A stretch of 64,000 bases of DNA, from the NCBI GenBank assembly GCA_949291945.1, contig CASEXH010000001.1:62001-126000 (forward strand), given 5' to 3'. Positions 33,877 to 42,609 of the stretch are shown here, one piece after another (position 1 is the stretch's first letter; each line of letters opens with the position of its first letter). The position numbers were made by a program, and so were the translations under genes. The notes under the pieces are model-generated. The model had not been told where the DNA came from, made no database searches, and saw nothing but the letters and a program-made list of their open reading frames with translations. This DNA comes from an uncultured Bacillota bacterium. GTDB lineage: Bacteria > Bacillota > Clostridia > Lachnospirales > Lachnospiraceae.

Positions 33877-34896
33877 TTACTGGAAAATCTCTTCTGTCAT
33901 ACTTCCTAAAGGGAAACGTATAATGACCAGACAGCCTCTCCCCCTGGCCGAGACAATTTCTATCCTGTGACCCATTTTTTCACAGAGTTTTTTGCACAGA
34001 TACAATCCGATTCCCGTAGATTTTTTCCCAATCCTGCCATTTTCTCCAGTAAAACCTTTGTCCCAGATTCTGGGAAGATCTCCAGCTGAAATTCCTATGC
34101 CCGTATCCCTCAGATACAGCTTCACCTGTTCCCGCCCCTTTTCTGCATACCATTCCAGAGTCCTCTCTCCCTCTCCCATATATTTGATACTGTTAGAGAG
34201 GATCTGCTGGAGGATAAAAGCCAGCCATTTGCTGTCTGAGAAGACTTCCACGTCCAGATCATGGCACTGTATAGAGATTTTTCCCTCCAGAAGGAGTTTT
34301 CGATTCTTTTTCAGTACCTCTGACGTAACCTTTCTCAGAGAAATTTTTTTCAGTACATAGTCTTTTTCCACATAACTGCTTCTGGCATAGAAAAGAGCCT
34401 GTTCCGCATAAGCATCAATTTTATCCAGTTCTTCTATCATGCTCTCATCATAAAACTGACGGTTATTCTCTACCAGCAGTTTTCCCGTGGCTATGGGCAG
34501 CTTGATCTCATGTACCCAGAGTTCAATATACTCTTTATATTCTTTCTGCTTTTGTTCATAACTGCTGACCTGTTCTGCCATAGAGCGTCCCATTTCCTTC
34601 ATAGCCTGGCAGGCAAGTCTTCCCTCCAAAAATTCCGGCTCGCTTAAAATCTCCGGCAGAAGGTATGCCTTGTCCAAATCCCGGACTTTCTCCCGAAGTT
34701 CCTCATAAAATTCTTTTTTCCGTCCATAATCCCAGCAAAAGAGCCCCAGGCCCAAAAGAAAGCTTCCGGCTCCTGTTATTACCAGAAAGTAAAGAGGGAT
34801 TTGGGTAAGTCCTCCGAAAATAAGAAGCGTAACAAGGAAAAGGGTTCCAATACCTATGGGAAACCAGTGGTCTTTCACATAATCTTTATAGCTCAT
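33877..34896 (-). CDS. BceS-like sensor histidine kinase (intramembrane-sensing)
   Basis: A 339-residue kinase with two N-terminal transmembrane helices (about 13-30 and 35-52) and almost no extracellular loop, as in the BceS type that takes its signal from the transporter. The phospho-acceptor motif is WVHEIKLPI (His near 130). The ATPase has the N box ILQQILSNSIKYM, the G1 box DTGIGI and GKKSTGIGLYLCKKLCEKM. It overlaps the bceR-like gene by 4 bp (ATGA). Confidence 0.93.
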   Translation of the reverse strand: MSYKDYVKDHWFPIGIGTLFLVTLLIFGGLTQIPLYFLVITGAGSFLLGLGLFCWDYGRKKEFYEELREKVRDLDKAYLLPEILSEPEFLEGRLACQAMKEMGRSMAEQVSSYEQKQKEYKEYIELWVHEIKLPIATGKLLVENNRQFYDESMIEELDKIDAYAEQALFYARSSYVEKDYVLKKISLRKVTSEVLKKNRKLLLEGKISIQCHDLDVEVFSDSKWLAFILQQILSNSIKYMGEGERTLEWYAEKGREQVKLYLRDTGIGISAGDLPRIWDKGFTGENGRIGKKSTGIGLYLCKKLCEKMGHRIEIVSARGRGCLVIIRFPLGSMTEEIFQ

Positions 34897-35561
34897 TCCA
34901 GAAGATATCCCTGTCCTCTCTTAGTTTTTATAGCCTGGGCTTTTCCCAGAAGTTCCAGCTTGGCCCTGAGCCTGGTCATATTTACTGTAAGAGTATTATC
35001 ATCCACAAACAGTTCACTGTCCCACAGGTCGTTGATGATCTGGTCTCTTGACAGAATTTTCCCCCTGTTCCTGGCAAGACTGAAAAGTATCCTGCTTTCA
35101 TTTTTGGTAAGCTCTGCTTCCTGTGTTCCGTCACCTATGATGCTTCTGGATACATCCAGCCAGAATCCTCCGCATTCTATCTTATCCTCTTCTCTGTTTC
35201 CTGCCATAGTCCGCTTCAGCACAGCTTCTATATGGGCCAGAAGAATCTGGGGATTAAAGGGCTTTGCCATAAAATCATCTGCCCCGTAATTCATACAGAG
35301 GAGCTCATTCATCTCTGTATCTTGGCTGGTAATGATCACAATAGGCAAAGAAGTCTTTTTTCTCAAGCTCCGGCAGAGGAATTTTCCATCGTTCACCGGA
35401 AGACCTATGTCCAGGAGAAGCAGGTCTCCATGGGCTTTCAGGACACTTTCCTCCAGATTTTCATAGTCCGTAAGTTCTTCCGTCTCATATCCCTCCATAG
35501 AAAAAAATCTTGCCAGTTCCGTTCTCAATTTATCATCATCCTCTATGATCAGCAGTTTCAT
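34893..35561 (-). CDS. BceR-like response regulator (OmpR family)
   Basis: A 222-residue regulator. The receiver domain (1-115) has EDDDKL, the phospho-Asp in LLLDIGLPVNDG, the Thr of IVIITSQDT and the Lys of DFMAKPF. A winged-helix DNA-binding domain follows (LTKNESRILFSLARNRGKILSRDQIINDLWD ... TVNMTRLRAKLELLGKAQAIKTKRGQGYLLE). It is first in the order R-S-A-B. It most likely activates the transporter genes when BceB senses a peptide antibiotic. Confidence 0.94.
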   Translation of the reverse strand: MKLLIIEDDDKLRTELARFFSMEGYETEELTDYENLEESVLKAHGDLLLLDIGLPVNDGKFLCRSLRKKTSLPIVIITSQDTEMNELLCMNYGADDFMAKPFNPQILLAHIEAVLKRTMAGNREEDKIECGGFWLDVSRSIIGDGTQEAELTKNESRILFSLARNRGKILSRDQIINDLWDSELFVDDNTLTVNMTRLRAKLELLGKAQAIKTKRGQGYLLE

Positions 35562-35655
35562 TTTTCCTCCATGTTTTTGCTTAAAAACCTTTGTTGCAGT
35601 TTTCTGTATAACTTTTTATTCTATAGGGCAGTCCAAATGACTTTCTTGTAGAATA

Positions 35656-35730
35656 AAAAGAGCCGCCGCCTCTAACAAAGTTCCAGAGTCTTTCACTCTT
35701 AACACATGTTAAATGCAGCAGCCCATTTTT
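35656..35730. repeat. Palindromic element F, probable glgA terminator
   Basis: AAAAAGAGCCGCCGCCTCTAACA pairs with TGTTAAATGCAGCAGCCCATTTTT, allowing G-T pairs, with about 28 bases between. The outer ends (GCTGCTGCATTTAACA on the minus strand) resemble those of the dispersed family, but the inner AATATTTAT arm is lost. It starts about 12 bp after the glgA stop and has T-runs, so it can serve as terminator. Confidence 0.6.
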
Positions 35731-35742
35731 AATTTTCTATGT

Positions 35743-37188
35743 TCAACCTCCGATCAGCCAGTTGTACATCTCCTCGTACTGTTTTGCAGAATTGTTCCAG
35801 GAGAAATCTTTTGCCATGGCCCGATCGATCATTTTATTCCATTCTCTCTTCTTATCGTAGTATACGCCTTCCGCATAACGAATGGTTCCCAGCATCTCAT
35901 GAGCATTGTAATTCTTAAAGCTGAATCCGGTACCGGTGCTCTCATATTCATTATAAGGCTCTACGGTATCTTTCAGACCTCCGGTCTCTCTTACGATAGG
36001 AAGGGTTCCATAACGAAGGCTCATCAGCTGGCTCAAGCCGCAGGGCTCAAAGAGAGACGGCATAAGGAAGGCGTCACAGGAAGCATAAATCCTGTGGGAA
36101 AGAGCATTGTCATAGAAAATATTGGCAGATACTTTTCCCTGATATTTCCATGCGAAATGACGGAACATATTTTCATAGCGCTCTTCTCCGGTTCCCAGAA
36201 CCACGATCTGTACGTTGTCCTGGCACAGCTCATCCATCACATAGGCCACCAGATCAAATCCCTTCTGATCTGTCAGTCTGGATACAACACCGATCATCAT
36301 AGCCTTGGGATCTTCGTTTAATCCCAGTTCTCTCTGAAGGGCTGTTTTATTTTTTACCTTTTCCTTCCGAAATGTCTTGGCATTAAAGTTCTTTGCAATC
36401 ATCGGATCGGTTTCCGGATTCCACTCGTCATAGTCCAGTCCATTGACGATACCTCTCAGATCATTGCTTCTGGCTCTCATCAGTCCGTCCAGGCCCTCTC
36501 CGTAAAATTCGGTCTTGATCTCTTCCGCATAGGTATTACTTACGGTAGTAATGGCGTCTGCGTATACCAGTCCGCCTTTTAACAGATTGGCATCCTTGTA
36601 TGCCTCTAATTTATCCGGTGTAAAGAAGTAAGCCGGCAGTCCTGTCAGCTCACGGATGGTCTTAATATCCCAAGTTCCCTGGAATTTCAAGTTATGTATA
36701 GTCATAACTGTCTTAATTCCCTGATAGAAGGGGCTGTCCTGAAAACCGTCTTTTAAGTATACAGGAATCAGTCCTGTCTGCCAGTCGTGGCAGTGGATCA
36801 GATCAGGTCTGAAGTCAATAGTTGGCAGGATCGAAAGAGCCGCCTTAGAGAAGAATGCAAACTTCTCAATATCAAAACGGATATCTCCATATGGCTGGTA
36901 GCCTGAGAAATAATATTCATTATCAATAAAATAAAATTTGATTCCGTCATATTCCAGCTGCATGATACCCACGTACTCTCTTCTGTATCCGATATCCATA
37001 TAGAAATGGGTAATATACTGAAGCTGATTTTTGTACTCTTCCTTCATGCACATATATTTTGGAATAATAACCCTGACATCAAAGTACTCTTTGTCAAAGC
37101 ATTTTGGCAGTGCACCTACTACGTCTGCTAATCCCCCGGTCTTTATAAAAGGTACTGCCTCTGAGGCTACGAATAATATCTTTTTCAC
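35743..37188 (-). CDS. glgA: Glycogen synthase (ADP-glucose type)
   Basis: A 481-residue GT5 glycosyltransferase extending alpha-1,4-glucan from ADP-glucose. Seen: KKILFVASEAVPFIKTGGLADVVG with the KTGGL substrate loop, HCHDWQTGLIPVYLK, TIHNLKFQG, SNTYAEEIKT, GVVSRLTDQKGFDL, and the catalytic EPCGLSQLMSLRYGTLPIVRETGGLKDTV. I start at GTG 37188, nine bases after AAGGAGG; the upstream in-frame GTG at 37209 would put that site inside the gene. No other glycogen genes are adjacent. Its neighbour upstream is spo0A, and stored glycogen is often linked with sporulation, but that is inference. Confidence 0.95.
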   Translation of the reverse strand: MKKILFVASEAVPFIKTGGLADVVGALPKCFDKEYFDVRVIIPKYMCMKEEYKNQLQYITHFYMDIGYRREYVGIMQLEYDGIKFYFIDNEYYFSGYQPYGDIRFDIEKFAFFSKAALSILPTIDFRPDLIHCHDWQTGLIPVYLKDGFQDSPFYQGIKTVMTIHNLKFQGTWDIKTIRELTGLPAYFFTPDKLEAYKDANLLKGGLVYADAITTVSNTYAEEIKTEFYGEGLDGLMRARSNDLRGIVNGLDYDEWNPETDPMIAKNFNAKTFRKEKVKNKTALQRELGLNEDPKAMMIGVVSRLTDQKGFDLVAYVMDELCQDNVQIVVLGTGEERYENMFRHFAWKYQGKVSANIFYDNALSHRIYASCDAFLMPSLFEPCGLSQLMSLRYGTLPIVRETGGLKDTVEPYNEYESTGTGFSFKNYNAHEMLGTIRYAEGVYYDKKREWNKMIDRAMAKDFSWNNSAKQYEEMYNWLIGG

Positions 37189-37224
37189 CTTAAAAACCCT
37201 CCTTGCCACACTTTCTGATCATTT

Positions 37225-37257
37225 GTCCCTCTCGGGACTAAATCTACCAGTATTATA
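37225..37257 (-). promoter_or_regulatory. glgA -10 candidate and leader hairpin
   Basis: A TATAAT box (37257-37252, minus strand) without a good -35, followed in the leader by a small stem GTCCC-GAGA-GGGAC (37238-37225), 37 bases before the GTG start. Confidence 0.4.
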
Positions 37258-37281
37258 CCCCATTTTATTAGCAAAGAAAAG

Positions 37282-38076
37282 TCATTTTTTGTATTCCAGT
37301 CTGATTTTGTCTGCAATCAGGGCAATAAACTCCGAATTTGTAGGTTTTCCTTTCCCTGTGCTTACCGTATATCCGAATAGTTCGTCAATAGTATCCATCT
37401 TTCCCCGACTCCAGGCCACTTCAATGGCATGGCGGATAGCTCTCTCTACCCGGCTGGGGGTTGTCTGGTGCTTTTTTGCAATGGTAGGATAAAGGATTTT
37501 TGTGATGGAATTAAGCATTTCCATATCATTTACAGAAAGTATAATGGCATCTCTGAGATACTGATATCCTTTTATATGGGCAGGAACTCCGATCTCATGT
37601 ATAATATTGGTCACATCTGCTTCCAGATTTCTCTCATAATAGCTGGTACTGTTTTCATAGGCATTTACCTTCCTGAGATCCTTTTTTCTTCCTTCTTTTT
37701 CCTGGCGGATATGTTTGATCCTGGACAGAAGCATGTCATTATCAAAAGGCTTAAGGATATAATAGTTTGCTCCAAGGGAAAAAGCATCCTCTGTAATCTG
37801 TTCCTGCCCTACTGCAGATACGACGATAAATGCCGGGTGCTTTTTCAGATTAGAGTCTTTTCCCACCCGTTCCATAACCGTGAGTCCGTCTACCTTTGGC
37901 ATTATAATATCCAGAAGGACTACATCGGGCTCTTTCTCCTTGATAATATCGTATATTTCGGCGCCGTTGCTGGCATGTCCCACTAATTCCAGCTCCTGGT
38001 CTTCATTTATCAGGTTTCCAAGTAAATCTAACATTTTTTCATTATCATCTGCTATAGCGACATTTAACTTCTCCAT
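37282..38076 (-). CDS. spo0A: Sporulation master regulator Spo0A
   Basis: A 264-residue response regulator. The receiver has ADDNEKM, the phospho-Asp in [27 protein letters not shown] and [12 protein letters not shown]. After a linker, the C-terminal DNA-binding domain shows [20 protein letters not shown] and [21 protein letters not shown], the recognition helix region. It decides entry into sporulation. It is preceded by spoIVB, as in Bacillus and Clostridium. The ATG at 38076 has GGAGG seven bases upstream. A sigma-A promoter (38161-38189) and a Spo0A box (38239-38245) lie upstream, which suggests autoregulation. Confidence 0.99.
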   Translation of the reverse strand: MEKLNVAIADDNEKMLDLLGNLINEDQELELVGHASNGAEIYDIIKEKEPDVVLLDIIMPKVDGLTVMERVGKDSNLKKHPAFIVVSAVGQEQITEDAFSLGANYYILKPFDNDMLLSRIKHIRQEKEGRKKDLRKVNAYENSTSYYERNLEADVTNIIHEIGVPAHIKGYQYLRDAIILSVNDMEMLNSITKILYPTIAKKHQTTPSRVERAIRHAIEVAWSRGKMDTIDELFGYTVSTGKGKPTNSEFIALIADKIRLEYKK

Positions 38077-38160
38077 TACTTATCCTCCATATATTTGTTG
38101 CCATATTCTTCAGGAAATGACGGGCGCCCTGTAGAATCGCCATTTCTAAAGACTATTAGT

Positions 38161-38189
38161 ATTATATTCTCTGGGCTTTTCAGAATCAA
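38161..38189 (-). promoter_or_regulatory. Promoter of spo0A
   Basis: Minus strand TTGATT (38189-38184), 17-base spacer, TATAAT (38166-38161). An AGGATGATT just upstream resembles a sigma-H -35, but no well-spaced sigma-H -10 is seen. Confidence 0.75.
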
Positions 38190-38238
38190 GCTAAATCATC
38201 CTACAATTAGCGATATATTCTGATAACTTTTTTGATTT

Positions 38239-38245
38239 TTCGACA
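38239..38245 (-). promoter_or_regulatory. Spo0A box (0A box) upstream of spo0A
   Basis: TGTCGAA on the minus strand in the context AAATGTCGAAAAAT, the core of the 0A box consensus, about 50 bases upstream of the spo0A -35. Confidence 0.6.
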
Positions 38246-38277
38246 TTTTTCATATCGGATTTCCAGGGAAAGTGCAT

Positions 38278-39471
38278 TTATCCCAGCATATTTTCAATAA
38301 AAATCCCGTATCCTTTTGCGGAATCCTGGACAAAAACATGAGTCACCGCACCGATGAGTTTTCCGTCCTGAAGAATGGGACTGCCGCTCATTCCCTGGAC
38401 AATCCCTCCTGTTTTAGCCAAGAGTTTTGGATCTGTCACCTGTATCTGAAAGGATTTGTTGGTATCCTGCTGACTGCTGTAAATTTCTGTGATCTCTATA
38501 TCATACTTTTCCACTTTTCCCTCTGACTGCATAAGAAGCTGGGCCTTTCCTTCTTTCACCTCCTGTTTATACCCGATCATCACTTTTTCTTTTGCAAGCT
38601 GGGTGTCTGGGAAAATCTTTCCGAATATTCCGATATCAGAGTTTTTCTCTATGACTCCGATCTTTTTTTCCTCGTCATATTCGATATATCCGGAAAGTTC
38701 CCCCGGCACTCCCTGGGTCCCCCGGATAATGGAGACGATCTGGGCCTGATACAGTTCTCCTCCGGACACATCCAGAAGCTGGCCTGTGTCTGTGTCGCTG
38801 ATTCCATGTCCCAGAGCGCCGAACTTTCCCTCTTCGTCCACATAGGTCATTGTACCGATCCCCTGGGTGTTATCTCTGACCCATATACCCAGCTTATATT
38901 CTTCTTCCTGGGTAAGTACAGGTGCCAGAGAAAGGGGAATTTTTTCTCCTTTGCGGTTTACCAGCAGTTCTACATCTTCTCCCTGGCAATTTTCGATCTC
39001 TGCAATCAGTTCTCTTTTCCTGGAAACGGCCTTTCCGTTTACTTCCAGTATATAATCTCCCGGCTGGACAATATTAGCCGCCGGCTCCTGGGGTACGCCG
39101 CTCTGATTTGTGATCTCTCCCGTATCTACGATCAGCACGCCCTGGGTCTCCATATACAGACCTACGGTTGTTCCTGAAACATAAACCCACTGCTCTTCCA
39201 CCGTCTCTACCTGAACTGTTTTCAGGGGCAGCATTCCCAGAAGGGAACAGGGAATCTGATAGCTTCCCCGATCTGACACATCGATAGACTCGGGATAAGT
39301 TACCAGAGGAATATTCAGGGATTCCTGCAGGCCTTCCTCCTGTCCGTAGCGAACATAAACCGTATCCGGAATCCGGTCTTTCAGCTCTTCCAAAGAAAGA
39401 ACACCTGCCGCCATCAGGTCTGCTACTAAAAATCCGAAAAGAAAGAGACGATAATTACGTTTTTTCGACAA
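38278..39471 (-). CDS. spoIVB: SpoIVB signalling serine peptidase
   Basis: A 397-residue secreted forespore protease of family S55. N-terminal hydrophobic anchor (about 8-25), a PDZ domain near 145-190 (QPGDYILEVNGKAVSRKRELIAEIENC), the conserved VRDNTQGIGTMTYVDEEGKFGALGHGISDTDTG, with the catalytic His in GHGI, and the active Ser in GGIVQGMSGSPILQDGKLIGAVTHVF. It is made in the forespore and activates pro-sigma-K processing. The start is TTG at 39471 with AGAGG ten bases upstream. The recN terminator precedes it, so it has its own promoter, which I could not place firmly. Confidence 0.96.
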   Translation of the reverse strand: MSKKRNYRLFLFGFLVADLMAAGVLSLEELKDRIPDTVYVRYGQEEGLQESLNIPLVTYPESIDVSDRGSYQIPCSLLGMLPLKTVQVETVEEQWVYVSGTTVGLYMETQGVLIVDTGEITNQSGVPQEPAANIVQPGDYILEVNGKAVSRKRELIAEIENCQGEDVELLVNRKGEKIPLSLAPVLTQEEEYKLGIWVRDNTQGIGTMTYVDEEGKFGALGHGISDTDTGQLLDVSGGELYQAQIVSIIRGTQGVPGELSGYIEYDEEKKIGVIEKNSDIGIFGKIFPDTQLAKEKVMIGYKQEVKEGKAQLLMQSEGKVEKYDIEITEIYSSQQDTNKSFQIQVTDPKLLAKTGGIVQGMSGSPILQDGKLIGAVTHVFVQDSAKGYGIFIENMLG

Positions 39472-39473
39472 AA
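39464..39473 (-). promoter_or_regulatory. Spo0A-box-like sequence over the spoIVB start codon
   Basis: TTTTTTGTCGAAAAAAC on the minus strand contains a full 0A box (TTTGTCGAAA) that includes the TTG start codon. Confidence 0.4.
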
Positions 39474-39530
39474 AATCACATCCTCTCTTGTATAATTAAA
39501 ACCAGACTTTTCCAGTGCTTCTGAAAAAGG

Positions 39531-39562
39531 AAAAAGGATACACGCTGTTGTGTACCCTTTTT
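39531..39562 (-). terminator. Intrinsic terminator after recN (end of the nusB-recN operon)
   Basis: Minus strand AAAAAGGGTACAC pairs with GTGTATCCTTTTT across a 6-base loop with one G-T pair; T-run at the end. It lies 18 bp after the recN stop. Confidence 0.85.
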
Positions 39563-39579
39563 ATTATGTGACCTTTTGT

Positions 39580-41265
39580 CTATTTCAATCTTGTATTTTT
39601 TTGTTGCTGTGCCAAATCTTTCATCTCTGCAGCATTTTCTAAAACTGCCTGGGTAATTTTTGCCCCGCCCAGCATTCTAGCCAGCTCTTCCACAGACTCT
39701 TCATAGGAAAGTCTCCGTATCCTGGTAGTTGTCTCCATATTTTCCACATTTTTTTCAATGAGGTAATGATAATCCGCCTGAGAGGCGATCTGGGGAAGAT
39801 GAGTAATACACAAGACCTGATGGCATTCTCCGATGACCCCCATTTTTTCCGCCACTTTCTGGGCAGTCCTGCCGCTGATGCCTGTATCGATCTCATCAAA
39901 GATCAGAGTTTCTGTCTGATCCTTGTCTGCCAGCAGTGTTTTGATGGCCAGCATGATCCTGGAAAGTTCTCCTCCGGATACAACCTGCTGCAATGGTAAT
40001 ACCGGCTCACCAGGGTTGGTTGAGATCATGAAAGTGACGCTGTCTCTTCCCTGGGCTGTGTATCCCTCTTTTTGTCTGAAAAGGATCTGAAATTCCACAT
40101 TAAGGAAATTTAAATCTTCCAGGCCCTGTATGATCTGTTTTTCCAGTCCTGCAGCCCACTTCTTCCTGCTGTCTGTCAGTTCCCTGGAAGCAGCCTTCAG
40201 AAGGACTTCCTGATGGGAAAGCTTTCTTTCCAGTTCTTCCTTTCTGCTCTGGAAATTTTCCAGTTTTTCCAGCTCTTCCTCTTTTTCTTTCTGATAAACC
40301 AGAATTTCTTCAATAGTATGCCCGTATTTGGATTTTAAATGATTGATCAGATCCAAACGTTCTTCTAGCTCCTGAAATTCTTCTTCTGAAAAAACAAATT
40401 CTGATAAGTAAGAAGATAGTTCCCGGTTCAGGTCATTGAGCAGACTGTCCATATCTTCCATAGAACTGTAAATATTTTCCAGCTGGCTGTCATATTCCCG
40501 GATCTGGGACAGCTTCTGGATCGCCCTTCCCATCTGGGCCCCCATGCCCTCTCCCTCATATCCGGTGATCTGGTATACAAATCCAAGGCCTTCTGTGATC
40601 TTTTTACCGTTGGACAGCTTCCGGTAAGCAGTTTCCAACTCCTGGTCTTCACCTTTTCTAAGCTGAGCCTGGGAGATCTCCCGGATCTCATACTCCAGAA
40701 ATCCCATCTCCCGGCGGCGCTGCTCCTCATCTATGCCGTAGCCTTCCAGTTCCTTTTTCAGCCTGCTGTATTCCCTGTACAGTTCTTTTACCTTTTCTTT
40801 CTTATCCTGGATCTCCAAGCCGCCGAAGCCGTCCAGGATCTCCATCTGTTTTTCCGGATAAAGAAGAGACTGATGTTCATGTTGACCGTGGATGTCCAGG
40901 AGCAGGGATGCAATCTTCCGGATATTTGCCGCTGTAGTGGTCTCTCCATTGACCTTGCTGATACTCCTGTTCTCCATTAACCTTCTGGTGATGATCACCT
41001 GTCCGTCTTCAGGAAATACTTCCAGTTCTTTTAATTTTTCTTCTGTAGGGGCGTCCACCTGGAACACCAGCTCCACCAGCGCATAGGAAGCCCCTTCCCG
41101 GATCATGCCTCTGGACATCTTCTGTCCCAGAGCCAGGTTCACAGATCCCATAAGGATTGATTTCCCCGCTCCTGTTTCTCCTGTCAGGATATTCAGGCCC
41201 GGACCGAAATCTGCCTGAGCTTCCTGGATCAGCGCCAGATTTTTCACATGCAAATGCACCAACAT
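39580..41265 (-). CDS. recN: DNA repair protein RecN
   Basis: A 561-residue SMC-like ATPase. Walker A GETGAGKSILMGSVNLALG at the N-terminus, a long coiled coil (about 150-370), the signature VVSGGELSRIMLAIKTLLA, and Walker B ETLIFDEIDTGISGRTAQKVAEKM with the H-loop CITHLPQIAS. It acts early in double-strand break repair. It lies 20 bp after argR and is the last gene of the long operon. The coupling with argR upstream and spoIVB downstream is conserved in Firmicutes. Confidence 0.96.
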   Translation of the reverse strand: MLVHLHVKNLALIQEAQADFGPGLNILTGETGAGKSILMGSVNLALGQKMSRGMIREGASYALVELVFQVDAPTEEKLKELEVFPEDGQVIITRRLMENRSISKVNGETTTAANIRKIASLLLDIHGQHEHQSLLYPEKQMEILDGFGGLEIQDKKEKVKELYREYSRLKKELEGYGIDEEQRRREMGFLEYEIREISQAQLRKGEDQELETAYRKLSNGKKITEGLGFVYQITGYEGEGMGAQMGRAIQKLSQIREYDSQLENIYSSMEDMDSLLNDLNRELSSYLSEFVFSEEEFQELEERLDLINHLKSKYGHTIEEILVYQKEKEEELEKLENFQSRKEELERKLSHQEVLLKAASRELTDSRKKWAAGLEKQIIQGLEDLNFLNVEFQILFRQKEGYTAQGRDSVTFMISTNPGEPVLPLQQVVSGGELSRIMLAIKTLLADKDQTETLIFDEIDTGISGRTAQKVAEKMGVIGECHQVLCITHLPQIASQADYHYLIEKNVENMETTTRIRRLSYEESVEELARMLGGAKITQAVLENAAEMKDLAQQQKNTRLK

Positions 41266-41284
41266 CTCTGACCTACCCCTTTTT

Positions 41285-41737
41285 CTATTGATTTAAAATT
41301 TTCTTGATCTTGTTTAAAAGCTGCAGGGTCTCTTCCGGGCTCTTGCTGAAGCAGGCAATGGTATCGTCTCCGGCAATGCTGCCTACTACTTCCCGCCAGT
41401 TCATATGGTCCAGAGCTACTGCAGCGGCATTGGCCATGCCCACACCGGTCTTGATCACCAGGATATTCTGGGCTGCATCCATAGATACAAAGGCTTCCCG
41501 CAAAACCCTTATGTATTTTTCTCCGTCAGGAGTTTCCTTGGCAGCCATCACTGTATATTTGGAGCCTCCCTGCGGCTTTGCTACTTTTGTCAGGTTCAGT
41601 TCCCGGATGTCCCTGGACACGGTAGCCTGGGTTACCCGAAAGCCGGCCTCATTGAGCCGGGAGGCCAGTTCCTCCTGGGTCTCAATGTCATATTGATCCA
41701 CCAATTCTATGATCTTTGAATGTCTGGCAATCTTCAT
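41285..41737 (-). CDS. argR: Arginine repressor ArgR/AhrC
   Basis: A 150-residue regulator. The winged-helix N-terminus (RHSKIIELVDQYDIETQEELASRLNEAGFRVTQATVSRDIRELNLTKV) binds ARG boxes, and the C-terminal domain (VIKTGVGMANAAAVALDHMNWREVVGSIAGDDTIACF) forms the hexamer and binds arginine, with the GDDT motif. No arginine genes are in the window; its place between nadK and recN reflects the conserved operon rather than function. Confidence 0.96.
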   Translation of the reverse strand: MKIARHSKIIELVDQYDIETQEELASRLNEAGFRVTQATVSRDIRELNLTKVAKPQGGSKYTVMAAKETPDGEKYIRVLREAFVSMDAAQNILVIKTGVGMANAAAVALDHMNWREVVGSIAGDDTIACFSKSPEETLQLLNKIKKILNQ

Positions 41738-41746
41738 ACCTGCCTC

Positions 41747-42607
41747 CTAATCTCTCATCTTGGTGCGGAGCACCTCCAAAAAACTGATGTTGCTGATCTT
41801 AATGATCCGTGTATCTTTTACTGAACGGCGGATCACGATCCGGTCTCCTACATTCATGGCAATATTGGTATCCCCGTCAAAGGAAGCCACCGCCTTGCCG
41901 TTTCCCCTGTGAGTTCCCTGGGCGATCTCCACTCCGATCTCATCCTCTGCCGGAAAGATAATGCTCCGGGTATTCAGGGTATGGGGGGATACGGGGGTCA
42001 TGATCATAATATTCGTCTCCGGCGAAACAATAGGGCCTCCGGCAGAAAGACTGTAGCCGGTGGAACCTGTGGCTGTGGAGATGATGATCCCGTCTGCAGT
42101 ATAAGCATTTAAAAACTCCTGGTTGATATAATTCCGGAAGCGGATCACCCCCATGGGGCCGTCTCTTCCTATGACAATATCATTTAAAGCCACATCTTCC
42201 GCCACCATCTTTCCCCGGTGGTAAACCTTGCCATTGAGCATCATCCGTTTTTCCACCGTATACTCATCTGCCATAAGATGATTCAGAGCCGGTTCGATAG
42301 AGTTACTGTCGATCTCTGCCAGATATCCCAGGGTGCCAAGGTTAATCCCCAGAAGAGGGATCTGCCGGCTGACCACATCTCTGGCCGCCTGGAGAAGAGT
42401 CCCGTCCCCTCCCAGTACCAGGACACATTCTACCTCCTTAGGGATCTGACTGATATCTGTATAATGGTGAAGGCTGTCCCGGATCCCGGGAGAAGAAGAA
42501 CGGATATAGCAGTTCTTCCCCTTACTCTTTAAATATCCCGCCACCCGGGAGGCTACCTTCAATCCTTCGTCTTTTTCACTGTTTGCAATAATATAAAAAT
42601 TATCCAT
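41747..42607 (-). CDS. nadK: NAD kinase
   Basis: A 286-residue enzyme phosphorylating NAD to NADP. The key motif GGDGTLLQAARD is at about 70-80. NLGTLGYLAEID, the ND loop ALNDIVIGRDG, and TADGIIISTATGSTGYSLSAGGPIV follow, the last being the donor-site glycine-rich segment. The start ATG at 42607 is 2 bp after the tlyA stop, so translation is probably coupled. The gene order tlyA-nadK-argR-recN is common in clostridia. Confidence 0.96.
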   Translation of the reverse strand: MDNFYIIANSEKDEGLKVASRVAGYLKSKGKNCYIRSSSPGIRDSLHHYTDISQIPKEVECVLVLGGDGTLLQAARDVVSRQIPLLGINLGTLGYLAEIDSNSIEPALNHLMADEYTVEKRMMLNGKVYHRGKMVAEDVALNDIVIGRDGPMGVIRFRNYINQEFLNAYTADGIIISTATGSTGYSLSAGGPIVSPETNIMIMTPVSPHTLNTRSIIFPAEDEIGVEIAQGTHRGNGKAVASFDGDTNIAMNVGDRIVIRRSVKDTRIIKISNISFLEVLRTKMRD

Positions 42608-42609
42608 GA

